From positions 5,146,001-5,210,000 of the forward strand of contig BSBN01000252.1 in assembly GCA_027924645.1 (NCBI GenBank): a stretch of 64,000 nucleotides of DNA, written 5' to 3'. Shown in pieces: positions 1 through 11,603 of this stretch. The stretch comes from Cunninghamia lanceolata. Lineage: Eukaryota > Streptophyta > Pinopsida > Cupressales > Cupressaceae. Numbering within the stretch: the stretch's first letter is position 1; the number at the start of each line of letters is the position of its first letter. The position numbers were made by a program, and so were the translations under genes. The notes below the pieces were generated by a model. It was not told where the DNA came from. It saw nothing but the letters and a program-made list of their open reading frames with translations, and did not search any database.

Positions 1-299
1 CATCACCATTCAATCCACTTGCCAATCCATCAACTCCATGCCCTAAATTTAAATCATACAAAAGCAAGTCATCCAAGCCTACCAATTGATCCAATCCCTT
101 TGACCCTCCATCAAATCAAATTTAAATCCTAAGTCTACAACATCTTTTACCCCTTTTATTCCTCAACCATGAGATCTATCCACTCCTAATCCTAATCCAT
201 CTAATAACTCTATTACCACTCCACCTAATCCTAATCATAAGCCTACACCATCCACCCTCATTATGCATCCACTATATTGTCCATCTACCCATACACTTA

Positions 300-835
300 T
301 GAAGGATGTGGTCGATTGGCTATTAACAAGGACTAAACAATCTCCATGTCAAATATATATATAATCTGTATACTCCACAACAAAATGGAGTGATAGAAAA
401 GATGAAATAGACAATAATGGAAAGAGCTAGAAGTATGTTAAGTGAATCACAATTGAATAAATGCTTTTGGTCAGAATCTATGTGTACTACAAACTACTTG
501 ATTAACAAATCTTTGTGTAAGGCTCTTGTTTCAACTCCATATGAAATGTGGACAGGTAGGAAACCTTCTATTTCACATTTAAAGGTATTTAGCTATGAGG
601 CTTATGTTCATGTGTGTAAAGAAAAATGAACTAAGTTGGATCTAAAAGCTAGAAAGTGTACATTCATTAGATACAGTGATAATGTAATAGGTTATAAGCA
701 TTGGAATCCTCTAACATGAAAGATTATCTATTCTAGAGATGTTATTTTTAGGGAAATTAGTGTTATTTCAAAACCTAAACAACTAAAGGAAAAAGAAGAA
801 AAGGTGAAGAAAGTGCATTTTTAATTAGAGCATGA
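300..835 (+). pseudogene. copia integrase, C-terminal part (broken)
   Basis: A decayed Ty1/copia integrase segment. Integrase joins element cDNA ends to chromosomal DNA. Around 370-470 the reading reconstructs the family signature 'TPQQNGV.ER', followed by 'ERARSML' and the 'YLINKS...TPYEMWTGRKPSISHLKVF' region typical of the end of the copia integrase core and its C-terminal domain. Only 417-629 is open; a TGA at 627 interrupts the lysine-rich stretch, and the frame resumes with 'KLDLKARKCTFIRYSDNVIGYKHW', the usual GKLD.K...C.F.GY motif. The catalytic D,D of the core lie upstream and are not recognisable. Clearly a pseudogene. Confidence 0.8.
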
Positions 836-859
836 AGATGCACCTCAGGAATAACATAA

Positions 860-1930
860 TGATGGATTGGGGGGTGAAGAAGTAGAAGAAGACTCAAGTG
901 AAAGTTCTGATGAGGAAGAATCTATTGTGATAGAAGAAGTTTGTATAGATGAGCATGCAGAAGAACCTGAAGAGTCTATTTCTTCACCTCTGAGAAGATC
1001 CACAAGACAGTGGAACCCAGTTGACAAGTATAGCCCACCAGATTTTCCTTGTGTATTTGTTTTATTGAGTACTGACGATGAGCCTAGATTTTATAGGGAA
1101 GCTATTCATGCAGATGATAGTGAGTCTTGAAAATTAGACATGCAAGAGGAGATGATGGCTTTTGACTCTTGCAACACCTGGGATCTTGTTTGTTTTCCCA
1201 AAGGAAGAAAGGCCATAGGTTGCAAGTGGGTCTTCAAGAAGAATTTTGGACCAGACAGTTCATTGGAGAACTACAAGTCTAGACTGGCAGCCAAGGGCTA
1301 CTCCCAGAGAGAGGGAGTTGATTTTGGTGAAATTTTCTCTCCTATTGCTAAATTAACTTCTATTAGATTTCTCTTATCCATTCCTGTAGCTCTTGATAAG
1401 GAAATAGAGGAAATGGATGTAAAGACTGCATTTTCACTATGAGAACTTGAGGAAGAAATTTACATGCAAAAACCTATAGGTTTTGAGGTAAAAGGGAAAG
1501 AACATTGGGTTTGCAAATTGAAGAGGTCTCTTTACAGCTTGAAATAGTCCCCTAGAATGTGGTACCAAAAGTTTGACTCATCTGTGTTGAAATTGGGTTT
1601 TTTAGAAGTGAGGAGGATGACTCTATTTACATTCATTGTATTGAAGATTCTATTCTAATCATTGCATTGTATGTTGATGACATGTTATTTTTCAACAATA
1701 CTAAGGGTATGATTAGTGAGTTGAAAGCCCAACTTTCAGGTGCATTCAAAATGAAGAATATTGGAGCTGCAAGGTATATTTTGGGGATTGAGATCAAAAG
1801 GGATAGAGGTAACAAAAAACTTTTGTTATCTCAAAGTAATTATGTGAACACCACTTTGCAAAGATTAGTATGCAGGATTGTAACCCAATTAGAGTTCCTT
1901 TGCCCATTGGTACTAAGCTTTAATTAGATA
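860..1930 (+). pseudogene. copia linker and reverse transcriptase (broken)
   Basis: An acidic linker (867-1130, rich in E, S and D, ending in 'RRSTRQWNPVDKYSPPDF', the usual RRS.R...P..Y junction) leads into the Ty1/copia reverse transcriptase. RT motifs visible are 'NTWDLV.FP.GRKAIGCKWVFKKN', 'YKSRLAAKGYSQREGVDFGEIFSPIAKLTSIRFLLS', 'EMDVKTAFSL', 'YMQKPIGFE' and the active-site box 'LYVDDMLFF' near 1667-1690. The YVDD box is intact, but stops at 1128 (end of the linker frame), 1440 and 1544 and a frameshift near 1600 destroy the frame. RT copies element RNA into cDNA in the cytoplasmic particle. Confidence 0.88.
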
Positions 1931-1959
1931 TGTGTCCAAAGAATGAGGATGATTTAGAG

Positions 1960-2652
1960 GATTTGTCTAATGTGTCATATGTTAGTTATATAGGCTGTTT
2001 GATGTATACAATTGTTTGCACTAGACTAGATATTGCCCAAGCAGTGGGAGTTTTGAGCATATTTATGTTTAACCCTAGTAGATAGCATTGGAATTGTGCG
2101 AAGAGGATGTTTAGATATCTTGTAGGCATTGCTGATTACTATTTGGTTTATTCTAGTACTAACATTGTTTACAAAACTTTAGACATAGAGGGATTTGTTG
2201 ATACAAATTGGGTAGGTGACTTGGATAGTCAAAGGTTCACTAGTGGCTATGTATTTACTTTGTTTGGCAGAGCTGTGAGTTGGATGAGCAAAAGACAACC
2301 CACAATTACTTTTTCAACCATCGAAGTAGAGTATATGGATGCTACCCATGTCTCTAAGGAGACAGTTTAGTTGACAAGATTGTGTATAGTTATTGGTTTT
2401 GATTGCATTCTAATTCAAATTGGTTGTGATAGCTAGAGTGCTATTTGTTTGGCCAAGAATCCTATGTATCATGTTCGGACAAAGTATGTTGATGTATAGT
2501 ATAACTTTGTTTGAGAAATGGTTGTAAATGTATAGATTCAGCTGAAGAAGGTAGACACTCACAAGAATGTTCCAGATTCTTTGAACAAGCCTATGAGCAT
2601 AGAGAAATTTGTTTGGTGCAGAGAGGCCATGGGTCTTACTTCTAGTGCCTGA
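1960..2652 (+). pseudogene. copia RNase H (broken)
   Basis: The RNase H domain that ends the copia polyprotein and degrades the RNA strand during cDNA synthesis. Recognisable segments are 'GFVDTNWVGDLDSQRFTSGYVFTLFGRAVSWMSKRQPTITFSTIEVEYMDATHVSKE' (2107-2370), matching the family D.DWAGD...R.STSGY and S.S..EAEY boxes, then 'SAICLAKNPMYHVRTKYVDV' near 2440-2500 and 'VPDSLNKPMSIEKF' near 2570-2610. In-frame stops at 2368, 2434 and 2498 show decay. The polyprotein ends at the TGA about 2650, some 55 bases before the LTR, which is normal spacing. Confidence 0.85.
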
Positions 2653-3394
2653 TTATTTTATGGTTTTCCTATGGGTATTTACAATGTATGATGTCAAGTG
2701 GGAGAATGTTAGGATTAGGGTGTCATCAACCTTGTAAATTCTATATGTCATGAACTGACCCTAAAATTGGCTCTTATCAATGCATATATGAACAAATATT
2801 GATTGCTCTCAATATTCAATATTTTTCATGGCATTAGTTTAAAACAATAACACATTTGATTCGATGATGGTTTATTATCATTGTTTGGTGTAATATAATT
2901 GCATCTTGTTCAGAATTAAGAAGAGGTATTTATCATAAAGGAATAAGTGATTATCATTAATAAATAATTGTCATATGAAGCAGTGGTTCATAAGTTGTAG
3001 CGAATAGTATATGAAGAGGGCAGTGAACTACTATTACATAGTTTAAATAAAGTTAATACTTAAGAGAAGTCTTTAAGTAGCAATCAAATAAAAACAAAGG
3101 TCAGTGATCCTTATGTGTTAGATAATTATCATAAGATAGCGATCATCTTAAAGAGGGATATAGATATGTGGGGTAGCGGTCAACATTATACACAAGTTAT
3201 TAATAAAAGGTGTGATCTTGTGTAAAGACGTCACCATTGGAGATATGTATCCCTTTGTATGTACATAAATATATGTGTGTGGGTGTGTGTGTGTGTTTGG
3301 CATTTGAGGCAGCAAGGAACTAGAATAAAAAGGAACCATTAAACTATGGAATATAAAAGGTAGACCATCTCATCATAAATCATAGAATCAGATC

Positions 3395-3406
3395 TATATA
3401 CATATG

Positions 3407-3461
<55 letters not shown>

Positions 3462-3490
3462 GTATATATATATATGTATATATATATATG

Positions 3491-3522
<32 letters not shown>
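3395..3522. repeat. (TA)n microsatellite with TGTA interruptions
   Basis: About 128 bases of TA dinucleotides regularly interrupted by TGTA, giving a higher-order spacing of roughly 14-20 bases. It lies in U3 of the copia LTR. The apparent ORF on the minus strand here is a Tyr/Ile repeat artefact. Confidence 0.95.
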
Positions 3523-3967
3523 AGGAGGTATCATGTGCCAATGAATGTCTTGTCATCCCCACTATATTGGAGTTGAGTGAATGAATGTAATTACATGATA
3601 ATAAGTACTTAATCAATGTATATGATTATTGTTTATATGCAAGGTAATCTTATCTAACACTTGTATTCTAGGAGGTATGTTCATATATATGTATTTTGTA
3701 CCTATATTTCCTATGTTATGATTGTAGATTTAGAGCACAATAATGATGAAATCTAACGATAATCTAAATGGTAATTTGGAAACCCTAACCCTAGTTTTGG
3801 GTATTTGAACTTTTCTAGGGCATATTAGGTAGGGGACATTACACTATATAATTAATTACTCCTGATATTGTTTGTAAATCACCCATAAGGGATGAAAGGT
3901 TCCACTAGCACTAGTCTTGTTTCAGCTACATGTTTATATCCGGTCCTTAATGCTAATTCATTTGTGA

Positions 3968-4080
3968 CGAGGGGTCACATGGGGGTTACCCCCTACGAGG
4001 GGTCTAGGGAGATCATTCCCCCCATGAGGGGTCTGGGGGCTGCATGCCCCTACATGGGTTCAGGGGCAATGCCCCCAACA
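3968..4080. repeat. GC-rich hairpin cluster in the copia LTR
   Basis: A sharply GC-rich block inside AT-rich LTR. It contains perfect short hairpins: GGGGG-TTA-CCCCC at 3981-3993, GGGGC-TGCAT-GCCCC at 4036-4050 and GGGGC-AAT-GCCCC at 4063-4075, joined by repeated 'GAGGGGTC' units. A similar array occurs in the solo LTR near 43,205-43,310. Confidence 0.8.
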
Positions 4081-4188
4081 CCACATTTTATTTATATTTT
4101 ATCAATATAAATCTGGATCATTTGTCATTAGGTCATAGATCTGACAATTAATATTATGTTAGTTTTCTTTCCCTAGAAGGCAACCCCC

Positions 4189-4198
4189 TTTTATAAGG
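4189..4198 (+). promoter_or_regulatory. Putative TATA box of the copia LTR
   Basis: TTTTATAAGG about 325 bases before the LTR end, at the expected place between U3 and the R/U5 section. Assignment rests on sequence and position only. Confidence 0.45.
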
Positions 4199-4520
4199 AT
4201 ATATGTACTACATTTTATTAGATTTGAGAGTAACAGGAACTATTGGATTGAAGACTGAAGAAACAGAGGAAGTGCATGTATTGTAATCTCATATTTAAAG
4301 ATAATACAACTTGGAGCCTCTTTTCTTGGTGGATTTTTTTACCCGAAAGGGTTTTCTCCCAGTTACATACTATGTTTTGTGTTCAGTTCTTAATTCATGT
4401 TATTTTTGTGTAGTGGATTTTGTTTTTGTTGTAATCTCCATTGATTCTACATTTTTTAGAGGATATAAATAAGGTTTGAATCAGATTTCTGTTGTGTGGT
4501 TTGCACCTTTATTTCTAACA

Positions 4521-6540
4521 AAATCTCATAGGCTTCATGCCTTTGATATATCTTCATTGACTCTTCATAGACTTAGTTGGACATGAATCCAAAATGTAGC
4601 AAAAAGAATTTTTGAAATGCTGTGAAAATTTCTCACCACACAACACAAATTTTGAACCCAAGCTATAATTTCTATTGTCTATGCTATCCAAGTTCCACCT
4701 AAGCCCAACTACACCAATTTACCACTAGTCATGGGTGATCCCACAATAGTGGGTTACACTTTTTGGCCAAACTTGACATTGCAATGAATATTTTGAAAAA
4801 AAATCTTCACTTTCAGATACGTATAGCTGCTAAATTGTGTGGAATTTGAAGATGATGCAAACTAGTGATTTGTGACATTTTGTCTGTAGATCTAATTATA
4901 TATTTTTAAAATTCTTTGGAAATTGCATTTCTTTTTCCATCTCCTTTGATAACTAGTTTTTAACAATAAACACCATTTTTAAAGAGTGATTTGTACTATA
5001 AAACACAACCTTTTTTCTATGAAGGATAAAATTCTTTTTTCTTCAAATTTAAGTTTGTAACTATGATATCTAGAGGATGCATTTGGTTTCATAATGGTTT
5101 ATTGAATATTTTTTAATTAAGTTTTGAAGTCAAACCAATTACAATTTAGACATAGTTGTACAATAAAGTGCATAACTTTTTTTGTATGTATTGAAATTTA
5201 TTTTTTTTGTTGGATCAAGGACATGAATACCAAGAGGATAAGTATTTTTTAGAATTTTGTTTTGATAATATACTATTTCTCCACATGTGCAGAACAGAGA
5301 GCTTGATATTCAGTGAAAAACCTATGTTTAATTAAACTAAAAAATAAAATGTATAATAAAACCAAAATATATTAAAACTCTACTTGATGGAGAGCTCATT
5401 TCGAGGACTATAATCCTGTAGCTAGGTTTGTCAAGTTGATTCCATTTTGATCATCAACTTATGCCTCGAAACTCAAAAATCTACATAAAATTGTAGTTGG
5501 AGGGGGGCAAGGTAAAAATAATAGGGTTCTAATGAAGGGGGGTTCTAGTGAACCCCTTCAAACCCCTTCTAATGAAGGGGGATCACTCGAAGGGGGATTC
5601 ATTCGAATCCTATTAAAATAACATTAAGGGGTGTTCACTTGAACCCATTATTTTATTTAAAAAAATTAGACGATGAAAAGTGGCTTCACTCAAACAGGGG
5701 TGTTTGAGCAAACCCATTTATGGGTTCTAGTGAACACTCCTGTTCGAGAAAACCTATCCAAAATAAAATTCCATGCATGGGCAATTTTTCTTCCTCAATG
5801 CAATTGTAACCTAGTATTGTGTGATCACCCTCATCCACTAAAGTGCCACCCCATGATTGTCACTACTGGTGTTTCAACTTGAAAAAAATTACAACATTTC
5901 CCATTTCTAACCAAGGCCCTTTGCCACTCTCTTTTGGAGTTTGTAGTTTGATAGGCCAACTTCAGGAGGCCCATTCTTAGCCATACAAAGGCCTTTGTTG
6001 GTGCAATGTATTTTATATGGGGTAGGATTTCATACTCATCATAGTGGTGAAGTTATTTTTAAAATTTGACACTCCTTTTTACTATAAATTGAATATTCTT
6101 TCAAATTTTACTACACAATTCTCATTTTGAGGCCTTCTAAGCATCATAACTTGTGAATACTGACTCCTTTTGGGGTCCAATTTTTTAGAGTGTGTACTTT
6201 TCTATGTAATTCACACTAGTTCTCTCTATTTCATCTCATAATATTCTTGAGCTATAGTTTTAGTATTTTGGTGACTTTTGGGCCCTGTAAGACTCTAAAA
6301 AACTAATATTTGTATTGTAAATCCCACTATTTATAAAGTTCCATACATTTTACTTTCTTGGGAACTATTTCAACAACTAGTAATAGGGGTATATTTGTGT
6401 GGTCTCCTTTTCCACACACCCTTTTTGCACTTGTGTTTTCTGCAACATGGTTAATTGATTTAGTTAGAACAAAATCTTTTATGGAGTATTGCAATTATGA
6501 AATCAGATAAATTTACATTTTTGGGGTTTCATCATGATTT
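4521..6540. other. Unassigned AT-rich DNA
   Basis: No coding domain, LTR pair or tRNA was recognised on either strand. Small ORFs here have no recognisable motif. The only structured part is the GC-rich repeat block at 5531-5745. Confidence 0.5.
5531..5745. repeat. Degenerate GC-rich palindromic repeats
   Basis: Repeated variants of a 'GGGTTC..GTGAACCC' core. The best is a perfect stem-loop GGGGTTC-TAGT-GAACCCC at 5539-5556; looser copies follow near 5630-5650, 5695-5720 and 5725-5745. The rest of the region is AT-rich, so the block stands out. Confidence 0.65.
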
Positions 6541-7719
6541 TTCGTATTAAATTCCATCCTTTTGTTGTTAGGATAAATTTAGAGAACTATTCTTCATGGA
6601 AACAAGGTTTAGAGAATGATTTCATTATGTAGGATATATTGCCCTATATCTTTAGATTCATTCCTATGCCAAATGACTATGAACAACAGAATTCATGGTA
6701 TAACAAAAATGACATGATTTATGAACAAATGTCTTACTATTTTTTACGATATTTAGCATCAAATTGAGTACATTGAGTGCCTTTTCATTTATTAGACCTT
6801 CATCTAGGTAGTTGTATGGAGACCTTGATTCTCCATTGAAGAGTGATGCTTCTAAACAAAACCATTCAAATGTGAAAGATATTGATCCTTCTCCTCCTTT
6901 TGATACCCCATTTACAACTGAGGACTCCAATATTCTAGCATTGGCATAATCATCCGCACGTGTTCCCAATAAGACATATTGTGTGAACACATCATCATGG
7001 GATGGTTAGTATAGTTGGATGATATTTCTTAAGTATATTCCTCTTGTAACTATTAGTTCATTACAGTTCAAAGCCACTTATTTAAGAGATTCTAGTGATT
7101 CTCTATAGTAGGGTTGTTCATGTATACATGATCCATTTAATTACTAGGTGTACTTACTAAAAATCTCACATTTGTTTGTGAAATCTCACCTTTCAAATCT
7201 TGATGACATCATCAGGGATATTTGTCTTCTTTTTCATGGCAACTCTATTGGAGTTTCATCTTCATCCTTGGATCTTGGTCTACACTCAACTGCACATCAT
7301 TTTAGATTTCCATGTTTTTCAATTAGGCATGGATATCCTAATTTGATCGTGGCACCCTTCAACACAAGCATGGTGACACTTGATCAAATTCCAAAGACTT
7401 ATATTCTAATATTTATTCCCTCATATTTCTTTTAATGATTAGAAGGTCTTATCCATAAGAATTTGGAATTGTTTCTTCCCAAGGGGAGGAACATTGTTTG
7501 ATGTTCATGGCCCATCTTTAGCATCTAGTGTTGAGCATCTACCATCGATGCGAGAGACTTTATCTTTTGGAAAGGATTCTCAGTCCTCCCTTTCTCTCTT
7601 ATTCTAAGGAGGGTTTCTTCTCTCTATTTTGGTGGATATTTTTATGTACATGGGTATCTCATCAATCTTCATTTTGTAGGGCCCATATTTTCATCCACCT
7701 AAGTTGTTCTTAAGAGGGG

Positions 7720-8165
7720 TGTTAGTGTAGGTTTTTACTTTCCTAGTGGGTTTTTATTTTCCTATTATTAAGGTTTCCCCTACACTTTTAATTAATCTTT
7801 CTTAGGTTCAAAAAGTGAGCATTAGTGTGAGTCGTGTGAGGTGTCGACATCTTCCATGTGAGTTACATTATCCTATTTTTAGACACTTTTGGTTTACTCT
7901 TTCTATTGGTCATTATTTTACCAGCTCCTTCCTCTCACTTAGTCTATAAATACTCACTATCCTACCTTGTAATTTCAATTCATATCTTGTAGATTTATGC
8001 TTTTATCATCTCCTAATGTTATTTTTTCTTGAGATTTTGTATTACTCTCTTTGAGACTAACTTTGTTATGCTATTTTGGTTTCTTGAGTCATTTGCATTT
8101 ATAGTTTTATATGTCTATTTCTTCCACTTGTTTCTATTTTTTCATCTATTTTATAGATTCTAACA
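7720..8165 (+). repeat. 446-bp LTR
   Basis: Starts TGTTAG and ends CTAACA (6-bp terminal inverted repeat), with the polypurine-like AAGAGGGG immediately before it and a strong TATA box inside. These features make it a 3' or solo LTR in plus orientation. The flanking pentamers do not clearly match, so a solo LTR with target duplication is not supported. Confidence 0.65.
7945..7952 (+). promoter_or_regulatory. TATA box of the 446-bp LTR
   Basis: A consensus TATAAATA within a pyrimidine/purine context typical of plant promoters, 226 bases into the LTR. It would start transcription in the middle of the LTR, as expected for U3/R. Confidence 0.6.
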
Positions 8166-9740
8166 TCTTTAGCATAAATAATGATTAGGTGAAGAAAATG
8201 AAATCAAAATTTTAAATACAAGGTTTAAACCAAATATAAAATCAAGGAAAAAATGCAATCCCTAAAATAGGGGTGGGTAGACTAGGTAATATGTAGGAAG
8301 CATAAAAACCACCAAACCCTATTTAGGAAAAAAGATGAACCAATAAAGTACAAGTATAAATAGAGAAATCAAATCTAAAATACAATGTAATCTAAGATTT
8401 AAATGCATATCTAAAATCTCTAATGTGCTTAAAACCCTAGATATAAGATTAGATCATGTAAGATCAATAATGTTCACCAAAATAAAATGTGGAAATAAAT
8501 GATCCCAAGGTTTTGTCTACAAGAAACTAATAGGATGCATAGACATTAGTAAACAATCAACCTACAACAAGAATAAAAAGTTTTTGTAGATGATTTTAGT
8601 AATGTATTTATTCCATATTTAGAAAGGAAGTAAGGACAATAATTCTAAGCTATTTGAGCAAATAATGATGCCAATTGATGAAGATTTTGGAATATTATGA
8701 TCATTTACCAATGTAATCTCTTATGAGAGTAATCATATTTTATATTGAACCACTTTATACTCTATCCAAGGATAGATTAGTGGATTTGGAATAATAATGA
8801 CTTTAATCTTGTCCTCAAGATGCAAACTTGTCTTCCTCTCAAGTGGAATGCTACTCCTTTGTTCACCTGATTAGCAATTTTTTATTCTACTCCTCCTAGC
8901 AGCTTGGTGGATTGATAAGATTTAAAAATAACTTGATATGTCATCATTAGATGATGAAGAATGTTCACCTAAATCAAAAAATACCTTGACCTGTCATCAT
9001 TAGGTCACAAATAATGTTCACCTAAATAATTAGGTCATGAAGAATGTAAAATATTGAAGAAAATAAGCATGCCCTACAATGTAGATTTGTTACACCTCTT
9101 AAGCACCAAATCCAAATGTGTCACTATTAATTTCTCCTTCAATGCTCTAGAATACTTCAATATGAGAGGACTATTTGATTGTGGGAGATGAGAGACATGA
9201 AGTGGTTGTAATTAAATGCATTTAAATACTAGCATCTGACATTAAATCACACAAACATACATGTTTTGTTGAGATTAGCTGAATAAGGTAAAAGGGGCCA
9301 ATCAACTAAAAATTAAGATTTTGAATTTGAAATTGGATAAGATAATTTTGAAATCATGAGTATGTCCCTAGACATTCTAGGAAGTAACAAAATAAAGTGT
9401 ATGACAACTACTAGGGAGTAAGTACATGCAAATATGTTATAATAAAAAGATAGATCAGGCGTACATAAGGATTCATGAGCACATGGATAAGGTGACAGCT
9501 ACAAGCATAGGTATGAGTGTGCATACAAATTAATAATAGCTAGGTAAAATGGTCTAACATAATAGTAAATTGTTCCATTTATCACTAAGTACATGTATCA
9601 AGACATTTGGTAAAAATGGGCACAATACTAAATGGTAAACAACATGGGTATGCTAATTTTACCATTATAAATTGTATAGATAGAACAAGACAAATGTTCT
9701 TGACATGTGTTTCTATAATATAGGAAGTGAAGTCCCTTTT
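8166..9740. other. Unassigned AT-rich DNA
   Basis: No gene, domain or LTR boundary recognised on either strand. A short imperfect direct repeat is present at about 8925-9050. Confidence 0.5.
8925..9050. repeat. Imperfect tandem direct repeat (about 50 bp)
   Basis: Two and a half units sharing 'GTCATCATTAG' and 'AATGTTCACCTAAAT' spaced by roughly 50 bases, the third unit being partial. No function is evident. Confidence 0.55.
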
Positions 9741-10028
9741 TATTAATTTATTATATTAGAATTGAAGTTTGTTTAAATAATTCTTTTTCAATTTTTTTTA
9801 TATATAAAATATTTGTTTAATATTGATGTGGATGTGATTTATCGGTAAATAGTCTTCATGAATTGATTAGTTGATTTTGAGTTTGATTTAATATTTATTT
9901 GGTTATCATATACTACAATGGAGTTTGCATTGGAGAATGTAGAAAATGTGAATTTTAGTCTAATATTGCCAATTCTTCAATCTCTTTTTCATTTATTATA
10001 ACATTTTACTACTTGCTATTATTGTGAT

Positions 10029-10046
10029 CACACACACACACACACA
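10029..10046. repeat. (CA)9 microsatellite
   Basis: Nine CA dinucleotides in AT-rich DNA. Confidence 0.95.
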
Positions 10047-10074
10047 TCATTTTACTATAATATGTTTATGGTTG

Positions 10075-10148
10075 GAAGACCATCCCCCTTTTGTAATTGT
10101 TCTTTATTAATATATGTTCAGGTGGTAACCACCTTTTATGTTTAAAAA
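10075..10148 (+). mobile_element. Possible 3' terminus of a plant LINE
   Basis: The sequence 'CCTTTTGTAATTGTTC...TTATTAATATAT' followed by a short A run (10,142-10,148) resembles the 3' ends of plant L1-type elements, which often read TTTGTA...TTTATTAATA before poly(A). No coding sequence is attached, so it would be a severely 5'-truncated copy. Confidence 0.3.
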
Positions 10149-11603
10149 AATCAATTTACTATAATATAACATAACATAAATACAAATACATTATAATGAT
10201 AATTCTATTTATTTGTATAATCAATAATTTTAAAATAAAAAATCATATTAATATCGATATTATACAATATAATATATTAATATTCAATATTTATAGTCAT
10301 ATATGAATTATAATATTGATATTATAAGATAATTAATACTATTTTTAAAATAATATTTATTATAACATAATAAAATAAAATATTCATATATATTTGTTTA
10401 TAAAAATTAAATATTAACACATTATAGTGAAGGAAATATTCATTCAATGAGTTGAGATTTATCAAATCCATAATATCTCAGAGTCTATGAAGTAGAAAAA
10501 TTAATCCATCCTATTATACTAACTTCAACATAGGGGAGTTTTCTTGCATGAAGGGCATGCATGCATATTATCAGACTAGAAAATTATTTTTTTCTATTGA
10601 AAACTTAAAAAATTTGAACAATATAAAGTAAAAAGTACAAGTGAACAAGCACAAAGAACTCACAAAATCTACTTGATTTCTTAACTCTCTATTCATAATG
10701 AATCCCATAATGTCAAAATGATAATTAACTTTAAATCACTTTGTTCTTACCCTTAAACATAACACTATAACAATACCAAAGTAATGTTAAAATTAAATGA
10801 TTATATTTTCCATATGTCTCATTTTCTAGTAAAAATAGAATAATTTTCAAACGCTAAATATTATATTAATATGAATATATCAATATTCTATTTTACTATA
10901 TTCAATAAGTTTTATTATAAAAATAATATTAATTATATTATTCTATAGATATTTTAAAATATCAATATTATAATTACAATGAAGAAAAATTAAATAATCA
11001 TATTAATATGAATATTACACAATATAATATATTAATATTTACATCCCTATAATATTTGAATACTTAATACTTATACACAAATATATATCAACATTTCATT
11101 TTACTATAATATAACATAAATTTAAAAACATTTTAATTCTAATTCTATTTATTTGTATAATCAATAATTTAATATAAATATTATAATTAATATATTATTA
11201 AATATATTATTCTATTGATATTTAAAATAAGAATTTTATAATTAATATATATAATCAATAAAAATTAAATATTAATATGAATATTATATTAACATGAACA
11301 CAATATTAATATATTAATATTTAAATTAGTATAATATTTCAATATTCAATATTTATAGAGAAATAAATATTAATATTTCATTTTACTATAATATAACATA
11401 AATATTTTTTTGACATAGTATACCCTAGTTGGGGACCAGGGACCCATCAAAAAAGGGTTAAGCTCATAGAGACTTTACCCAACTATGCAGAAATAGACAT
11501 TAACATCATATAAACAAGAGGGCAAATTACAATGGCTCCACCCTAAAAATGTACCTTAACTGATAAAAACATGAAACAAAGGACACCTACTAAAAGACTT
11601 ATC

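Larger units (their letters stand above)
1..4520 (+). mobile_element. Degenerate Ty1/copia retrotransposon, 3' part
   Basis: The 3' part of a Ty1/copia element that starts before the window or has lost its 5' end. In order it carries an integrase C-terminal part, reverse transcriptase, RNase H, a purine-rich tract (AGTGGGAGAA just before 2707) and a 1.8 kb 3' LTR. The integrase-before-RT order is diagnostic of Ty1/copia. The reading frame is broken by several stops and frameshifts, so this is a dead copy. Bases 1-290 show no clear domain and could be the decayed integrase core or older flanking DNA. Confidence 0.85.
2707..4520 (+). repeat. 3' LTR of the copia element
   Basis: Bounded by TGTTAG at 2707 and CTAACA ending at 4520, a perfect 6-bp terminal inverted repeat with canonical TG...CA. 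It directly follows RNase H and a short purine tract. The downstream part holds an LTR promoter (TATA at 4192) and the typical copia R/U5 section around 4240-4390 ('ggtgg...acccgaaagggttttctccc'). U3 contains a TA microsatellite and a GC-rich hairpin cluster. The partner 5' LTR is outside the window, so no target duplication can be tested. Confidence 0.8.
6541..8165 (+). mobile_element. Internally degraded LTR retrotransposon remnant
   Basis: An LTR-like block at 7720-8165 is preceded by a purine tract (AAGAGGGG) and by sequence that seems to be its decayed internal region. At 6567-6660 the plus strand reads like a copia gag start (a 'LENYSSWK' stretch similar to the family 'L.G.NY..W' motif) but with stops. 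The rest of the internal region (6790-7700) has no recognisable pol motif. No 5' LTR was found. It is either a heavily deleted copia element or a non-autonomous one. Confidence 0.5.
9741..11404. repeat. Very AT-rich tract with internal repeated blocks
   Basis: Dominated by AATATTAATAT-type sequence. The block 'TTTACTATAATATAACATAAA' recurs near 10,150, 11,100 and 11,385 (and again near 22,305 in the duplicated copy), each time near related sequence such as 'TATTTGTATAATCAATAATTT'. This indicates imperfect tandem or dispersed duplication. No gene was seen. It could be scaffold/matrix-attachment-like DNA or decayed repeats; the sequence does not decide. Confidence 0.6.

Noticed and set aside
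3380..3616. Minus-strand ORF rich in Tyr and Ile
   Set aside because: Translation of the TA microsatellite.
3779..3796. Telomere-like CCCTAACCCTAG, also near 43,131
   Set aside because: Only two units, inside copia LTRs; more likely telo-box-like promoter motifs than telomeric DNA.
6664..6990. 108-residue minus-strand ORF
   Set aside because: No recognisable domain; lies opposite the decayed internal region of a plus-strand element.
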